A stretch of 64,000 nt of DNA from Nitrospira sp. (lineage in GTDB: Bacteria; Nitrospirota; Nitrospiria; Nitrospirales; Nitrospiraceae), in the NCBI GenBank assembly GCA_022842445.1, contig JALHPO010000004.1:186001-250000 (forward strand), written 5' to 3'. Positions 43,889-53,361 of the stretch are shown one piece after another. The notes beneath the pieces were generated by a model, which saw only the letters and a program-made list of their open reading frames with translations, ran no database searches and was not told the DNA's origin. The first letter of the stretch is position 1. Each line of letters begins with the position of its first letter. The position numbers were made by a program, and so were the translations under genes.

Positions 43889-45337
43889 ATGTCGCTGAAC
43901 AGGCTGGAAATCGAGCAGGCCGTGATGGAAATCGCGCCGATTCTACGTGGAGGCTGGATTCAAAAAATTCAGCAACCCGCCCCCGATACCCTCCTCTTGG
44001 ACATTCGTGTGCCAGGACAGACCCATCGCCTGCTGATTTCCTCCAGGCCGGACACGTCCCGATTACATCTGACCAACCACCCGCTCCAAAACCCACCGAC
44101 CCCCCCGGCCTTTTGCCAGTTCTTGAGGGCACATTTCCAAGGAGCCAGAATCGACGGCATCTGCCAAGTACCGAACGACCGCATCGTGGAAATTCGCTGT
44201 GCCTGCAAAGCAGGCACACACACACTCGTGTGCGAGCTGACTGGAAAAAGAGCCAACATACTGATACTTGATGCCAACAGGCTGATACTCCGCAATTTAG
44301 CCAACGAGCGAGACCTCATCGCGCAGCCGTATGTCTATCCGGCGCAACGTGGCAAGGATGGGCAAGAGACATGGTCGAATCGTTTTTCCAGCGGCCTCAG
44401 CGGAGATTTTCCCATCTCGGCTGCAATCGATGCTTATTACCGGGATAAGGAATCCACGCTCGCCGTCGACGATGCCAAAGAGGCACGGCTGCGAGTGTTG
44501 AGAACCACGCTCAAGAAAGAGCATCGGCGGATCCAGGCATGGCGGGAAGACTTGGACCGGGCCGCCAAGTACCGTGACTATGCCCGCTATGGAGAATTGA
44601 TCAAAGCCAACTTGGGAATGATAGCCAAAGGAGCCGATCACATGACGGTTACCGATTATTTCGATGAACAATTACCGGAAGTCACGATTCCGCTCGACCG
44701 CACAAAATCTTCTCAAGGCAACATGGACGACTATTTCCGAAAACATCGAAAACATCTGGCTGCCGAACGGGAGCTGACGCCGCGCATCGAGCAGGCGGAA
44801 CGCGAATTGGAACGATTCCTGGCAGAACTTTCAGCGCTTGAGCAAGGAACCTGGACTCCACCTGCCGCCTCTCCTTCCAGCTCCAGCATCAAAGCACGAG
44901 TCACGACGCGCACCAACCGGCGGTCCGGCGAAACGCAGCGGCGCGGTCCGTTTCGTCGCTTTATCTCTGCTGACGGATTGCCGATCTTTGTCGGACGCAA
45001 TGCACGAGAAAATGATGAGCTGACTTTCGGCTTAGCCAAAAGCGACGACCTCTGGCTCCATGCCCGAGGTACACCAGGCTCTCATGTCATCGTGCGGCTG
45101 GGAAAAGGGACCGATCCACCGGTCGAAACTCTGCGTGACGCCGCAACTCTGGCGCTCCTCTATAGTGATCTGAAGAAAAGCGGCAAAGGCGAGGTTGTCT
45201 ATACCAGGCGCAAGTGGGTGAAAAAGGCCAAGGGCCAGGCGCCCGGTGCCGTGACCGTCACCCAAGAGAAGTCGCTCTACGTAAACTTGGACAAAGCGCG
45301 GTTGGATGCACTGAAGGCCCGGTCAACGGAGACATAA
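43889..45337 (+). CDS. rqcH: NFACT-family ribosome quality control protein
   Basis: A protein of 482 residues with an NFACT-N domain (MSLNRLEIEQAVMEIAPILR..., CELTGKRANILILD), a coiled-coil middle (residues 190-315) and an NFACT-R domain (GLPIFVGRNARENDELTF, DDLWLHARGTPGSHVIVR). The family binds split 60S/50S subunits with stalled peptide and adds alanine tails (RqcH). It is shorter than Bacillus RqcH (about 570) but keeps the key blocks. The ATG at 43889 is the only good start. Confidence 0.85.
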   Translation: MSLNRLEIEQAVMEIAPILRGGWIQKIQQPAPDTLLLDIRVPGQTHRLLISSRPDTSRLHLTNHPLQNPPTPPAFCQFLRAHFQGARIDGICQVPNDRIVEIRCACKAGTHTLVCELTGKRANILILDANRLILRNLANERDLIAQPYVYPAQRGKDGQETWSNRFSSGLSGDFPISAAIDAYYRDKESTLAVDDAKEARLRVLRTTLKKEHRRIQAWREDLDRAAKYRDYARYGELIKANLGMIAKGADHMTVTDYFDEQLPEVTIPLDRTKSSQGNMDDYFRKHRKHLAAERELTPRIEQAERELERFLAELSALEQGTWTPPAASPSSSSIKARVTTRTNRRSGETQRRGPFRRFISADGLPIFVGRNARENDELTFGLAKSDDLWLHARGTPGSHVIVRLGKGTDPPVETLRDAATLALLYSDLKKSGKGEVVYTRRKWVKKAKGQAPGAVTVTQEKSLYVNLDKARLDALKARSTET

Positions 45338-45470
45338 CCGGCTCATAACATGAGTGGATACTTCGTCCTATATTCCCTTGTCATATCCTTGCCGGGCCCT
45401 GCGCAAGAATGAAATTTTCCCTCGACTGGCAATCCGCCCGGCATTATGATGCCGGTGAAGGAACACCACG

Positions 45471-45977
45471 ATGACAGAACATCAGAACATCCCGCCTTCA
45501 CCTGGTTCTCCGACAATCTTAGTCGTCGATGACGAGCCATCGATCATCAAACTGTGCAAAACCCTGCTTGAAGCAACCGGGTTTACGGTGCTTCAGGCCG
45601 AGGGCAGCTCCGATGCTCTCAAAATCTGCACGGAGCATCAGGGGCCGATCGATCTTCTGCTCACCGATCTCATCTTGCCCCCACCCGGTTTTCAACTGGC
45701 CTCCACTTCAAATCCGTTCCCTCATGTGCATGGCCTTGAGCTGGCCATCCGAGCCGCTGCCATCCGCAAAGGTCTTCATGTCATTCTGATGTCCGGCAAC
45801 CCGGAAAAGGACCTGGCGAGTCACGGAATCAAACGCGGAACACTGCCATTTCTGGCAAAACCGTTTGAACAGGACCGTTTAATCCACCTGGTTCAGGACG
45901 TCCTTGCGCAACCGGCATCGTCCCTTGATGTCTCAGGACATGGGAAAGCCGCCAACGACGTCGATTGGTTCGGTTGA
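45471..45977 (+). CDS. Response regulator receiver-domain protein
   Basis: A CheY-like protein of 168 residues. The receiver domain runs from about residue 15 (TILVVDDEPSIIKLCK) with the phospho-acceptor Asp in LLLTDLILPPPG and the Lys in LAKPFEQDR. No output domain follows. A loop insert near residues 68-80 (GFQLASTSNPFPHVH) is unusual. No kinase gene is adjacent. Confidence 0.85.
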   Translation: MTEHQNIPPSPGSPTILVVDDEPSIIKLCKTLLEATGFTVLQAEGSSDALKICTEHQGPIDLLLTDLILPPPGFQLASTSNPFPHVHGLELAIRAAAIRKGLHVILMSGNPEKDLASHGIKRGTLPFLAKPFEQDRLIHLVQDVLAQPASSLDVSGHGKAANDVDWFG

Positions 45978-46071
45978 AATACGTGACGCAGGTGACGGTC
46001 GCGGCTAGGCCCTGCTAAGCCCCTCTTATCCCCTCGCCTCACCCGAAACGTTGACTTCAGACTTGCTCTCG

Positions 46072-46746
46072 CTACGCGTGCTCGGTCATGAACCAGCCGG
46101 CAATCGATAGACGCCGGTGTTGCCCGGCCATCGGATCCACACGGCATACCCGATGGAAACGAGGCACGGTAAACATCACAAGCGATCCGGGGCGAGGTTC
46201 GATGCAGTGGGTCGGCACGAGATCGGTATGGCTGACGCTATGCGTGGTTCGCGGCGCATAAAGAATCAACTCCCCACCCCAATCAGGCCGCCATTCTTCA
46301 TGGAAATATGTGACGACGGCAATCCGCCGCAGCGGCGCCGGCCGCTCCCCTATGGGATGCCCCTGATCCGTATCGTCATGAGTCGGCAGACAATCCCCTG
46401 CGGCGTATGAATAGTAACTAAATCCCATGTGACGGCCTATGAGATTAGGGAACGACTCCATATATTCGTGAATACAGGGCAATTGCAATCTGGACAGAAA
46501 TCGTTGGCCCTGAGGTTGGGCGATCTCCGCCTTGGCCCAATTCCCTGCAGCCGGGAAATCCTCACGCACAATCGACAGCTCTTGCATACTTTTCCAAGAC
46601 GCCGTTGCCATCGCGTCCCGAAAATACTGCCGCTCTTCACGGGACCAGAAGTTCTCGACCACCAGCACGGGACTCGTATGGAAAGAGCACGAAGAAAGAT
46701 CTGCCGAGGCCACGGTCGATTGGAGCAGACCCGCTTGGCTCTTCAC
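46072..46746 (-). CDS. 2-oxoglutarate/Fe(II)-dependent oxygenase
   Basis: A protein of 224 residues of the prolyl-4-hydroxylase-like family. The iron ligands are HxD in LPTHDDTDQG and the distal His in VPRFHRVCRV; the 2-oxoglutarate Arg lies in HRRLSIAGWF. FHEEWRPDWGGELILY matches the conserved core. It probably hydroxylates a protein or a small molecule. Neighbours do not reveal its substrate. Confidence 0.82.
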   Translation of the reverse strand: MKSQAGLLQSTVASADLSSCSFHTSPVLVVENFWSREERQYFRDAMATASWKSMQELSIVREDFPAAGNWAKAEIAQPQGQRFLSRLQLPCIHEYMESFPNLIGRHMGFSYYSYAAGDCLPTHDDTDQGHPIGERPAPLRRIAVVTYFHEEWRPDWGGELILYAPRTTHSVSHTDLVPTHCIEPRPGSLVMFTVPRFHRVCRVDPMAGQHRRLSIAGWFMTEHA

Positions 46747-46844
46747 AACCCCCTCCTCTCAGTGTGGAAACCGGCTGTCTGAGTGAGTTTCTTACCATCG
46801 CATTGACGTAATTGACAAGGCACCCTACTGGTCCACAAAAAGAC

Positions 46845-46878
46845 GGAGGGGCTGCCGTTCAAGAACGACAGCCCCTCC
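46845..46878 (-). terminator. Rho-independent terminator of the RRM gene
   Basis: Stem GGAGGGGCTG / CAGCCCCTCC with an inner CGTT / AACG stem, followed on the minus strand by CTTTTT. Confidence 0.8.
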
Positions 46879-46900
46879 GGTACTACATCGAAGCGATCAA

Positions 46901-47251
46901 TTACCAGCGATCGCGCTTTCCACCCGCACCGCTTCTGGCGCCGCCGCCGCCACCACCGAATCCACCGCGGCCACCGCCACCGCCACCGCCACCAGCGCGC
47001 GGCTCTTGAGGACGCGCTTCATTGACAGTCAAAGTCCGGCCACCCATTTCAGCCCCATTCAGCGCTGTGATCGCTGCTTGGGCTTCCGAATCCGAGGACA
47101 TTTCCACAAAGCCGAATCCACGGGATTGGCCGGTGAATTTATCTGTGATGATCCGCGCCGACGCCACGGCGCCGTGGGCTGCAAACAAATCACTCAATTG
47201 CTGCTCGGTCGCCGAATAGGGCAACCCACCGACATAGATCTTTGAACCCAT
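46901..47251 (-). CDS. Glycine-rich RRM RNA-binding protein
   Basis: A protein of 116 residues. One complete RRM (residues 3-80) has RNP2 KIYVGGLPY and canonical RNP1 RGFGFVEM. A Gly/Arg-rich tail follows and ends KRDRW. The pattern is typical of bacterial cold- and stress-induced RNA-binding proteins. It has its own terminator and is transcribed alone. Confidence 0.88.
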   Translation of the reverse strand: MGSKIYVGGLPYSATEQQLSDLFAAHGAVASARIITDKFTGQSRGFGFVEMSSDSEAQAAITALNGAEMGGRTLTVNEARPQEPRAGGGGGGGGRGGFGGGGGGARSGAGGKRDRW

Positions 47252-47474
47252 CGGGGTTCCTCCTTATAAATGATGATATTGTCTTGAGCGCGAGGAACGG
47301 GGGAAGGAGCGGGCCGAAGACGCGAACCGAGCAGCGACTTGGGTCTGACTTCCGACAAGATTCCCGGACAAGGCAACATCGACGTTGTGGGTCTGCACTG
47401 TTAAATCGCGCTATCGCGAGACCCGTACGATAGAGTGGCCGTACCGTACCACAGAAGTCCAGCCGATTACAACA

Positions 47475-48314
47475 TTACTCGCCAATCCGGACAAGCAGCC
47501 CTTGGTCCTTGCAATAGGCAAAGGTTCGATAAAACCATCCCACAGCGGCAACCAGCAACAACCCGTTGAGGCCCACAGCCCAGGCAAGGCTCATACTAGG
47601 ATTGCCCTCTCCCCCTAGCACAGCCCGCATCCCCTCGAAAATATGGGCTGCCGGGTTGGCCAAGGCCACCGGCTTCAGCCAGCCAGGCAACACGTCCATC
47701 GGATAAAATACACAGGAGATCGGCTGAAAAAGAAAGACCATACTCCAGGCTAAGACCTCCGCTTCCTGCCCAAACCGCATAATGAGCGACGTGGTAAACA
47801 CACCGATCACCCAGCCGGTCAGAACCAGATTCAAGACAAAGGGGATCAGCCAGAGCCCGATCATGAACACGTTGTAGGAATAAAAGAACAGCGCGCACAG
47901 GGTCATGATAATCGACACACACGTGACTTTGAAAATGCTCATCGCCATGGTCGCCGCCAGAAATTCACTGGGCTTGAGCGGGCTGGCGAAGAGATTCATC
48001 AAATTTCTCGCCCAGAGTTCTTCAAGGAACGAGATCGTGATGCCTTGCTGCGCCCGAAATAGTATGTCCCATAGAATGAGCGCCCCCAGGAAGAACGTGA
48101 CAAATCCCGGAATCTGACTCTGGTACCGGGCGAGGTAGATCGTGATGAATCCCCAGATCACGAGATCCAAAAACGGCCAATAAAAGATCTCCATAATACG
48201 GGGCAAACTGCGCCGATACAGATACAGATGCCTGGCAAGCAGGGCAAGAATACGATGCAGTTTCACCCGCAGCCTCCGGACCCCGAGCCATGCCCGTCTC
48301 CACAGCCTCCGCAC
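47475..48314 (-). CDS. ABC-2 type transporter permease
   Basis: A membrane protein of 279 residues with about six transmembrane helices (VIWGFITIYLARY, FVTFFLGALILWDILF, MTLCALFFYSYNVFMIGL, and later segments). It overlaps the upstream small membrane gene by 52 bases and lies downstream of the ATPase, forming an exporter unit. The cargo is unknown. Confidence 0.8.
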   Translation of the reverse strand: MRRLWRRAWLGVRRLRVKLHRILALLARHLYLYRRSLPRIMEIFYWPFLDLVIWGFITIYLARYQSQIPGFVTFFLGALILWDILFRAQQGITISFLEELWARNLMNLFASPLKPSEFLAATMAMSIFKVTCVSIIMTLCALFFYSYNVFMIGLWLIPFVLNLVLTGWVIGVFTTSLIMRFGQEAEVLAWSMVFLFQPISCVFYPMDVLPGWLKPVALANPAAHIFEGMRAVLGGEGNPSMSLAWAVGLNGLLLVAAVGWFYRTFAYCKDQGLLVRIGE

Positions 48315-48685
48315 GTCTGGTGTTTGCCGAGCAGCTTGTCCATCAAATGCCGCACGCCTCCCAGCATGTGGATGCCGGCCAGCCTCCCGTCAGGAGCCCG
48401 GCGTAGTCCAAATCCGACAACCACCAGTGGCATAATACTGAGCCCCCCGGCAAATGCGAGCCCTGGCACCTCGGTGGAGTCTCTCAACCATACAAGCAGC
48501 CCCATCAGCAGGAATGGGATCCCCGACGCAACCAGGCTGTTGAGCAAAACAGCCCAACTGCACGTGCCACGCATCCACCCGACACTCCCGATCACCAGCC
48601 AAAACAATCCCCAGCAGACGCTCAAGCCAAGCCCGCCTGCCAACAGCCCCGTTCCAAAATCAATCCACGGCTGAGTCATCGTCAT
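48263..48685 (-). CDS. Small membrane protein of the ABC exporter operon
   Basis: A protein of 140 residues with about four hydrophobic segments and a Gly/Cys/His-rich tail (KHQTCGGCGDGHGSGSGGCG) that might bind a metal. GAGGAG lies four bases before the ATG at 48683-48685. It lies between the ATPase and the permease and overlaps the permease start, so it is likely an accessory subunit. Confidence 0.6.
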   Translation of the reverse strand: MTMTQPWIDFGTGLLAGGLGLSVCWGLFWLVIGSVGWMRGTCSWAVLLNSLVASGIPFLLMGLLVWLRDSTEVPGLAFAGGLSIMPLVVVGFGLRRAPDGRLAGIHMLGGVRHLMDKLLGKHQTCGGCGDGHGSGSGGCG

Positions 48686-48693
48686 CGTTCTCC

Positions 48694-49428
48694 TCAACTG
48701 CGGGAATCGCGCGCAAGTTTTAGAAAGACTTCTTCTAAATCGGCTTGGCCGAAACGCGCCACAATTTGCTGAGCTGTCCCTTCCGCGACGATCTTGCCGC
48801 GCTGCAAAAAGATGATGCGGTCGGACATTTCCTCCATCTCCCGCATGTTATGCGACGTGTACAGAATGCTCAGCCCTGAGGATCGGCGCTCCTCATTCAG
48901 GAATCCCCGAATTTTTTCGGCAATATCGGGGTCGAGGCTGGCGGTCGGCTCATCCAGAAACAGAATCTTGGGTTCTGTAAGAAACGCTTTCGCCAGGGTC
49001 AGTCGCGTCATTTGGCCGGACGACAGCTTCCTGGTCACTTTGGAGCGAAACTCCTCCATCTCTAACTTCTTCACGATGTCACGCACACGCCGAGAAATAT
49101 CGGTCAGGCCATACAGTCTCGCGACAACCCAGAGATTTTCTTCGACCGTCAGCGACTGCGGCATCGAGATGTACGTCGATGAAAAATTGACTTGCTGGAG
49201 GATCGCTTCCCGATGCGTCGAAAGGTCCAGCCCGAACATCTGGATCGAGCCGGTCGTCGGAGTGACCAATCCGAGCAACATTTGGATCGTCGTTGTCTTC
49301 CCGGCTCCGTTCGGACCGAGCAAGCCAAGGATTTCGCCCGGCTCGATCGAAAAGGAGATGCCGTCCACGGCGGTAAAATCACCGAACCGCTTACTCAAAT
49401 TCGTAGCCTGAAGGACCGGGGAGGACAT
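48694..49428 (-). CDS. ABC transporter ATP-binding protein
   Basis: An ATPase of about 244 residues. Walker A is GPNGAGKTTT, the signature is LSSGQMTRL (unusual LSSGQ), Walker B is ILFLDEPTASLD and the switch is YTSHNMREM. The start is the ATG at 49426-49428; a GTG at 49434 is possible. It is the first gene of the exporter unit and is 22 bases downstream of the multiheme cytochrome gene. Confidence 0.85.
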   Translation of the reverse strand: MSSPVLQATNLSKRFGDFTAVDGISFSIEPGEILGLLGPNGAGKTTTIQMLLGLVTPTTGSIQMFGLDLSTHREAILQQVNFSSTYISMPQSLTVEENLWVVARLYGLTDISRRVRDIVKKLEMEEFRSKVTRKLSSGQMTRLTLAKAFLTEPKILFLDEPTASLDPDIAEKIRGFLNEERRSSGLSILYTSHNMREMEEMSDRIIFLQRGKIVAEGTAQQIVARFGQADLEEVFLKLARDSRS

Positions 49429-49449
49429 CGTCACGCACCCTGTGCCGCG

Positions 49450-50157
49450 TTAAAAAGACAACAATTCTTTGATCTTTTCAGGAAGATGGCAAACCTCGCA
49501 CTTTCGCTCAATCACCTTCCCTTGATACTCAGTCTTTCCATCATGACACCGGAAACAATCATTGAGTGCCCGTGTTCGGAGAGCAGACCCTTCCGGATGG
49601 TCCGGATACCAGGGCTTGCTGTCGGCTGATACATGTCCTCTCGGAATCACGTTAGGATACCCCTTGATCGGCCGGTCGTGGACCACGCCGGCATGGCATG
49701 TCAGACACCCGTCCCTCTGCTGTCCGGCCTCAAACGCTTCCATATGCTTTCGATGGCTCATGACGAGGCCGACCTCTTTCACCGGCAACGGCAAATCCCG
49801 TGGTGCGATCTCCGAGACTCGCAGAATGTTTCGATGGCAGCCCAGACAAAGGCTGGAATCAACCTGTGCTTTCAGATTGTGGACATCGGCCGGAGCCCCG
49901 AATACAGTGCGCACCACGTCTCTGGTCCCCACCCACACCTTGTCGTGTATCCAGCCTTGTACCCCCGGCCTTACATGGCAGACAACACAGGGCACCTCCT
50001 TGTGCGAGGAGGCGGCCCAACTGTCGTAAGACGGCGTAATGACATGGCAGCTGGCGCAGAATTCCGGGCGATCGGTGAGAGGAACCGCAATGCCGCCGAG
50101 CGCGAGCACTCCGGCCAGCAGCCCCAGCACGATCGTTCCGCTAGGCTTCAAGCTCAT
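49450..50157 (-). CDS. Membrane-anchored six-heme c-type cytochrome (NapC/NirT-like)
   Basis: A protein of about 235 residues with an N-terminal membrane helix (TIVLGLLAGVLALGGIAVPL) and six CxxCH heme motifs: CASCH, CVVCH, CLGCH, CLTCH, CFRCH and CEVCH. The first two follow the NapC/NirT layout (DRPEFCASCHVITPSYDSW). It probably moves electrons between quinol and a periplasmic enzyme. The start overlaps the end of mobB by 17 bases. Confidence 0.85.
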   Translation of the reverse strand: MSLKPSGTIVLGLLAGVLALGGIAVPLTDRPEFCASCHVITPSYDSWAASSHKEVPCVVCHVRPGVQGWIHDKVWVGTRDVVRTVFGAPADVHNLKAQVDSSLCLGCHRNILRVSEIAPRDLPLPVKEVGLVMSHRKHMEAFEAGQQRDGCLTCHAGVVHDRPIKGYPNVIPRGHVSADSKPWYPDHPEGSALRTRALNDCFRCHDGKTEYQGKVIERKCEVCHLPEKIKELLSF

Positions 50158-50662
50158 GCTCTGATCGAGCACGTCGGGGGAACTGTTTCATAATGAGCGC
50201 GGCGACTGCGGATACATCGTCCAGACCGAACAGCGGGACAGTGAGATCAACCTGTTTATCAGACACAACCGCCAACAATCCTTCCGGCGAGATAGGCACT
50301 TCACCGAGTTGATCGCGAACGATGACGATCTTGGGATACCCGTCGTGTTTCCAGCCTTCCGCAATGATTAAGTCGTAGGTGTCGTCAAGTAACCGATCCC
50401 GCACATCTTCAACCTTGAGTTGATCGGACACATCGGCGAACACGGCCATGCTCCCCTTGGACAGAATGACGACGCTGCTGGCCCCTGCCTGCTTGTGCCG
50501 CCAACTGTCTTTCCCCTCTGTGTCGAGATCGAAGCCATGTCCCGCATGTTTGACCGTCGCGACCTTGTAGCCGGCGCGCACCAGTTCAGGAATCACACGC
50601 TCGATAAAGGTGGTCTTACCGCTGTTGGACCGGCCGACGAATGAGACGATTGGAATGGGCAT
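50141..50662 (-). CDS. mobB: Molybdopterin-guanine dinucleotide biosynthesis adapter protein
   Basis: A GTP-binding protein of 173 residues. The P-loop is FVGRSNSGKTTFIE near the start; KHAGHGFDLDTEGKDSWRHK and LIIAEGWKHDGYPKI match MobB. It assists MobA in making the bis-MGD form of the molybdenum cofactor. The ATG at 50660-50662 is preferred over a TTG at 50677. Confidence 0.85.
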   Translation of the reverse strand: MPIPIVSFVGRSNSGKTTFIERVIPELVRAGYKVATVKHAGHGFDLDTEGKDSWRHKQAGASSVVILSKGSMAVFADVSDQLKVEDVRDRLLDDTYDLIIAEGWKHDGYPKIVIVRDQLGEVPISPEGLLAVVSDKQVDLTVPLFGLDDVSAVAALIMKQFPRRARSEHELEA

Positions 50663-50834
50663 GACGGCATTAGTCAATGGTCAGCGGTCATTGAAAAATA
50701 GAGCAGGGCATACCGTACTCCATTGACAATACCCCATGACCACGAACTCCTTTATCTCGCAGGCTGTAAAAAACTCCTGCTGACCTCTGAACCTCTCACA
50801 AACCTCGACGTGTAAGGCAACATCAAGCCGCCAC

Positions 50835-51068
50835 GCAGGATGCTCAGAATGGCCGCTGGTCTCACCCGCCCAACCCCGGCGCGCCGAGACGCGCCATACC
50901 GCGGGGCGGCCGCAGCAAGCGAAGAGGCGAGGAGGTACATACCAAGCTTCGCTTGAACCGCTCGCTTCGATCACATGCGAGCGGATAAGTTCCTTGCCCC
51001 CTCAGGTTCCACGCGTTGAGCCTCTGAGGATGCGAGAACGCCGCTGGCTGACTTTTTCAGCATCCTGC
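50835..51068. repeat. Region flanked by inverted repeat GCAGGATGCT / AGCATCCTGC
   Basis: A 10-bp perfect inverted repeat (50835-50844 and 51059-51068) flanks about 215 bp between mobB and moeA; the right arm runs into the moeA stop. The enclosed open frame (50681-50974, minus) has biased, Arg/Cys-rich composition and is probably not a real gene. It resembles a short dispersed intergenic element, but copy number cannot be judged from this window. Confidence 0.4.
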
Positions 51069-52357
51069 TAGCAGCAGGACAACCGATGCCCGCTAGCATG
51101 AACCTGCTCCGCATCCGTCGCCCACGCCTCGCCGCTCAACAGCTGCACCGTCACACGATCGCCGGGATTCAGCCGCTCGACCTCTGTAGGAACATCGATC
51201 AGGCAATTGGCCTTAACCATCGAGGTGAGAATCCCGGACCCTTGATCGCCAGTCGTCCGGACCTTGAATACACCCTCTTCACGGGTGAGCACGCCGCGCA
51301 GAAAGTGGCGGCGATCAGTCCGCTTTGAAAACTTTTCCTGAAATATCGCATCTACAACCGGACGGCCATAACTTCGCCGCCCGCCCATCTTCAGCATGGC
51401 GGGGCGAACCAATTGTTCGAACGTGACCATCGATGAAACGGGATTCCCCGGCAAGCCGAACGCCAGCTTACCCTGAATTTTCCCGAAGGCCAGCGGCTGC
51501 CCAGGCCTGATCGCCAGCTTCCAGAAATTCATCTCTGCGCCGATCTCCTGAAACACCGCTTTCGTAAAGTCGTAGTCGCCCATTGAAACCCCGCCTGACA
51601 ACACCAGAATGTCGGCGTTCAACCCCTGCGAGATCTTCTCTTTCAACGATGCCTGCGTATCCCTCGCGATCCCGAGCAGCAATGGAATACCGCCGGCCTC
51701 CTGCACTGCTGCGGCAATCCCGTAACTGTTCGAGTTGATGATCTTCTCTTCGCTGAACCGTTCGTCGAGATCGGCCAACTCGTCGCCCGTCGAAAGGATC
51801 GCCACACGGGGCCGTTGATATACAAAGACGAAGGACCGGGCCAGGACCGCCAGCATGCCCGCTTCTCCGGGGCGGATCTGTGTACCTCTCGCAATGATAC
51901 ACTCACCTTTCTTGACATCTTCCCCGCACGGACGGATGTTGGAACCGCGAGGTTCCGGCTTGAACACGCGGACCGTATCGGGCGTATGCTCCGTATCTTC
52001 TACTTTCAGGACCGTGTCGGCCCCCTGCGGAACCGGCGCGCCGGTCATAATCCGAATGGCCTGTCCGGCGCCGACTGTTCTGGATGGCATTCTGCCGGCC
52101 GGCACGTCTTCGATCACCGCCAATGTGACGGGCTTCTGAATCGCATGTTCCTGTGCGATATCCTCCCACCGCACCGCAAACCCATCCATGGCGCTGTTGT
52201 CCCACGGCGGATTGTCCCGCTCGGCCACAATATCTTCACCCAGCGTCCGCCCAAGCGTGTCGAGAATGGAAATTTTTTCCAGCCCCAACACGGCCGCCGC
52301 ATCAAGCACGATCTTCTGGGCATCGTGAAGGGGAGTTAATCCTTGCATCATCTTCAT
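51068..52357 (-). CDS. moeA: Molybdopterin molybdenumtransferase
   Basis: A protein of 429 residues with all MoeA domains. LGRTLGEDIVAERDNPPWDN and SAMDGFAV mark the N-terminal part, MTGAPVPQGADTVL the next block, LSGGVSMGDYDFTK the MoCF_biosynth loop, and PGNPVSSMVTFEQ the late part. It inserts molybdate into adenylylated molybdopterin. The ATG at 52355-52357 is preferred; the longer frame to 52450 overlaps mrp. It clusters with mobB, mrp and tatC. Confidence 0.92.
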   Translation of the reverse strand: MKMMQGLTPLHDAQKIVLDAAAVLGLEKISILDTLGRTLGEDIVAERDNPPWDNSAMDGFAVRWEDIAQEHAIQKPVTLAVIEDVPAGRMPSRTVGAGQAIRIMTGAPVPQGADTVLKVEDTEHTPDTVRVFKPEPRGSNIRPCGEDVKKGECIIARGTQIRPGEAGMLAVLARSFVFVYQRPRVAILSTGDELADLDERFSEEKIINSNSYGIAAAVQEAGGIPLLLGIARDTQASLKEKISQGLNADILVLSGGVSMGDYDFTKAVFQEIGAEMNFWKLAIRPGQPLAFGKIQGKLAFGLPGNPVSSMVTFEQLVRPAMLKMGGRRSYGRPVVDAIFQEKFSKRTDRRHFLRGVLTREEGVFKVRTTGDQGSGILTSMVKANCLIDVPTEVERLNPGDRVTVQLLSGEAWATDAEQVHASGHRLSCC

Positions 52358-52379
52358 CCGCGGCGATCGGCAATCGCCG

Positions 52380-53321
52380 TCACCCCTTCCGTGAACCGGC
52401 TCTTTCCAACGAGCTGCTCTTCTTGCAGAACGTCTCAACTTGATTGGCAATGCTGTGGTACGCCTCAGCGGTCGGCGTATCGGAGTTGAAAAGCGCGAAC
52501 GGTTCGCCCAAATCGGATTGCGTCACCACATCGGGGTCCAGCGGAATACGGCCCAAGAACGGCACGCCCATATCGAGCGCGGAGGCCTCGCCGCCGCCTT
52601 TCCGGAACACGTCAATATGATTGTGGCAATGCGGACACTCCAACCCGCTCATATTCTCAATGATACCGATGATCGGCACTTCGCTGTCCCGGCAAAATGT
52701 GACGGACTTGCGCGAATCGAGCAACGCCACCTCTTGCGGGGTGGTCACAATGACGGCGCCGCTGACTTTTCCCAGCAAATCGATTGTCGTGACCGACTCG
52801 TTGCCGGTCCCCGGCGGGAGATCGATGAGCAGAAAATTCAGGTCCTGCCACTCGACACCGCCAAGCAACTGATTGATGAATTCGTATTTGTAGGCATCGC
52901 GCCAGATGATGGGATCGTCCGAATTCTGGAGGAGAAACGACATCGAGGCAATCCTGAGATTGTAGGCTTGAAAAGGGATGATCCCGCCGGACGTACTGAT
53001 CTTGAGTTTTTGCCCTTCGGCTCCCACCATCTTGGGGATGTTCGGGCCATGGATGTCCATGTCGCAGATGCCGACGTGCCATCCCTTGAGTGCGAGACTG
53101 ACGGCGATATTCGTCGTGCAGGTGCTCTTCCCCACTCCCCCCTTATTGCTCATCACGAGCACGGTGTGCTCGATCCGCTCCATCCGTTTCGTGACAAGCC
53201 AGCGACTATGCCCTTCCTTGTCTTTCTGGCATCGCTCGTTCTCGTCACAAATGGCGCAGGCCCACATATAGGTGCAGACGTCACTGCCCCCGTTGCTGAT
53301 CACATTGAGTTCACGCGCCAT
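52380..53321 (-). CDS. mrp: Mrp/NBP35-family Fe-S cluster carrier ATPase
   Basis: A P-loop protein of 313 residues. The deviant Walker A is MSNKGGVGKSTCTTN, followed by DMDIHGPNIPKM and LIDLPPGTGNE. CPHCHNHID supplies the CxxC that bridges a [4Fe-4S] cluster. The N-terminal stretch has extra cysteines (VCTYMWACAICDENERCQ) that may bind another cluster. GGAAGGGA lies five bases before the ATG at 53319-53321. It probably delivers Fe-S clusters to respiratory enzymes. Confidence 0.88.
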   Translation of the reverse strand: MARELNVISNGGSDVCTYMWACAICDENERCQKDKEGHSRWLVTKRMERIEHTVLVMSNKGGVGKSTCTTNIAVSLALKGWHVGICDMDIHGPNIPKMVGAEGQKLKISTSGGIIPFQAYNLRIASMSFLLQNSDDPIIWRDAYKYEFINQLLGGVEWQDLNFLLIDLPPGTGNESVTTIDLLGKVSGAVIVTTPQEVALLDSRKSVTFCRDSEVPIIGIIENMSGLECPHCHNHIDVFRKGGGEASALDMGVPFLGRIPLDPDVVTQSDLGEPFALFNSDTPTAEAYHSIANQVETFCKKSSSLERAGSRKG

Positions 53322-53361
53322 GACATTCCCTTCCGACAGAGGCACTACGACGCCTCGGTCG

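Noticed and set aside
46930..47000. GCC-rich simple repeat
   Set aside because: It encodes the glycine tail of the RRM protein, so it is explained by coding sequence.
50681..50974. 97-codon minus-strand frame between mobB and moeA
   Set aside because: It has biased Arg/Cys/Trp-rich composition, no ribosome site, and lies within a putative intergenic repeat.
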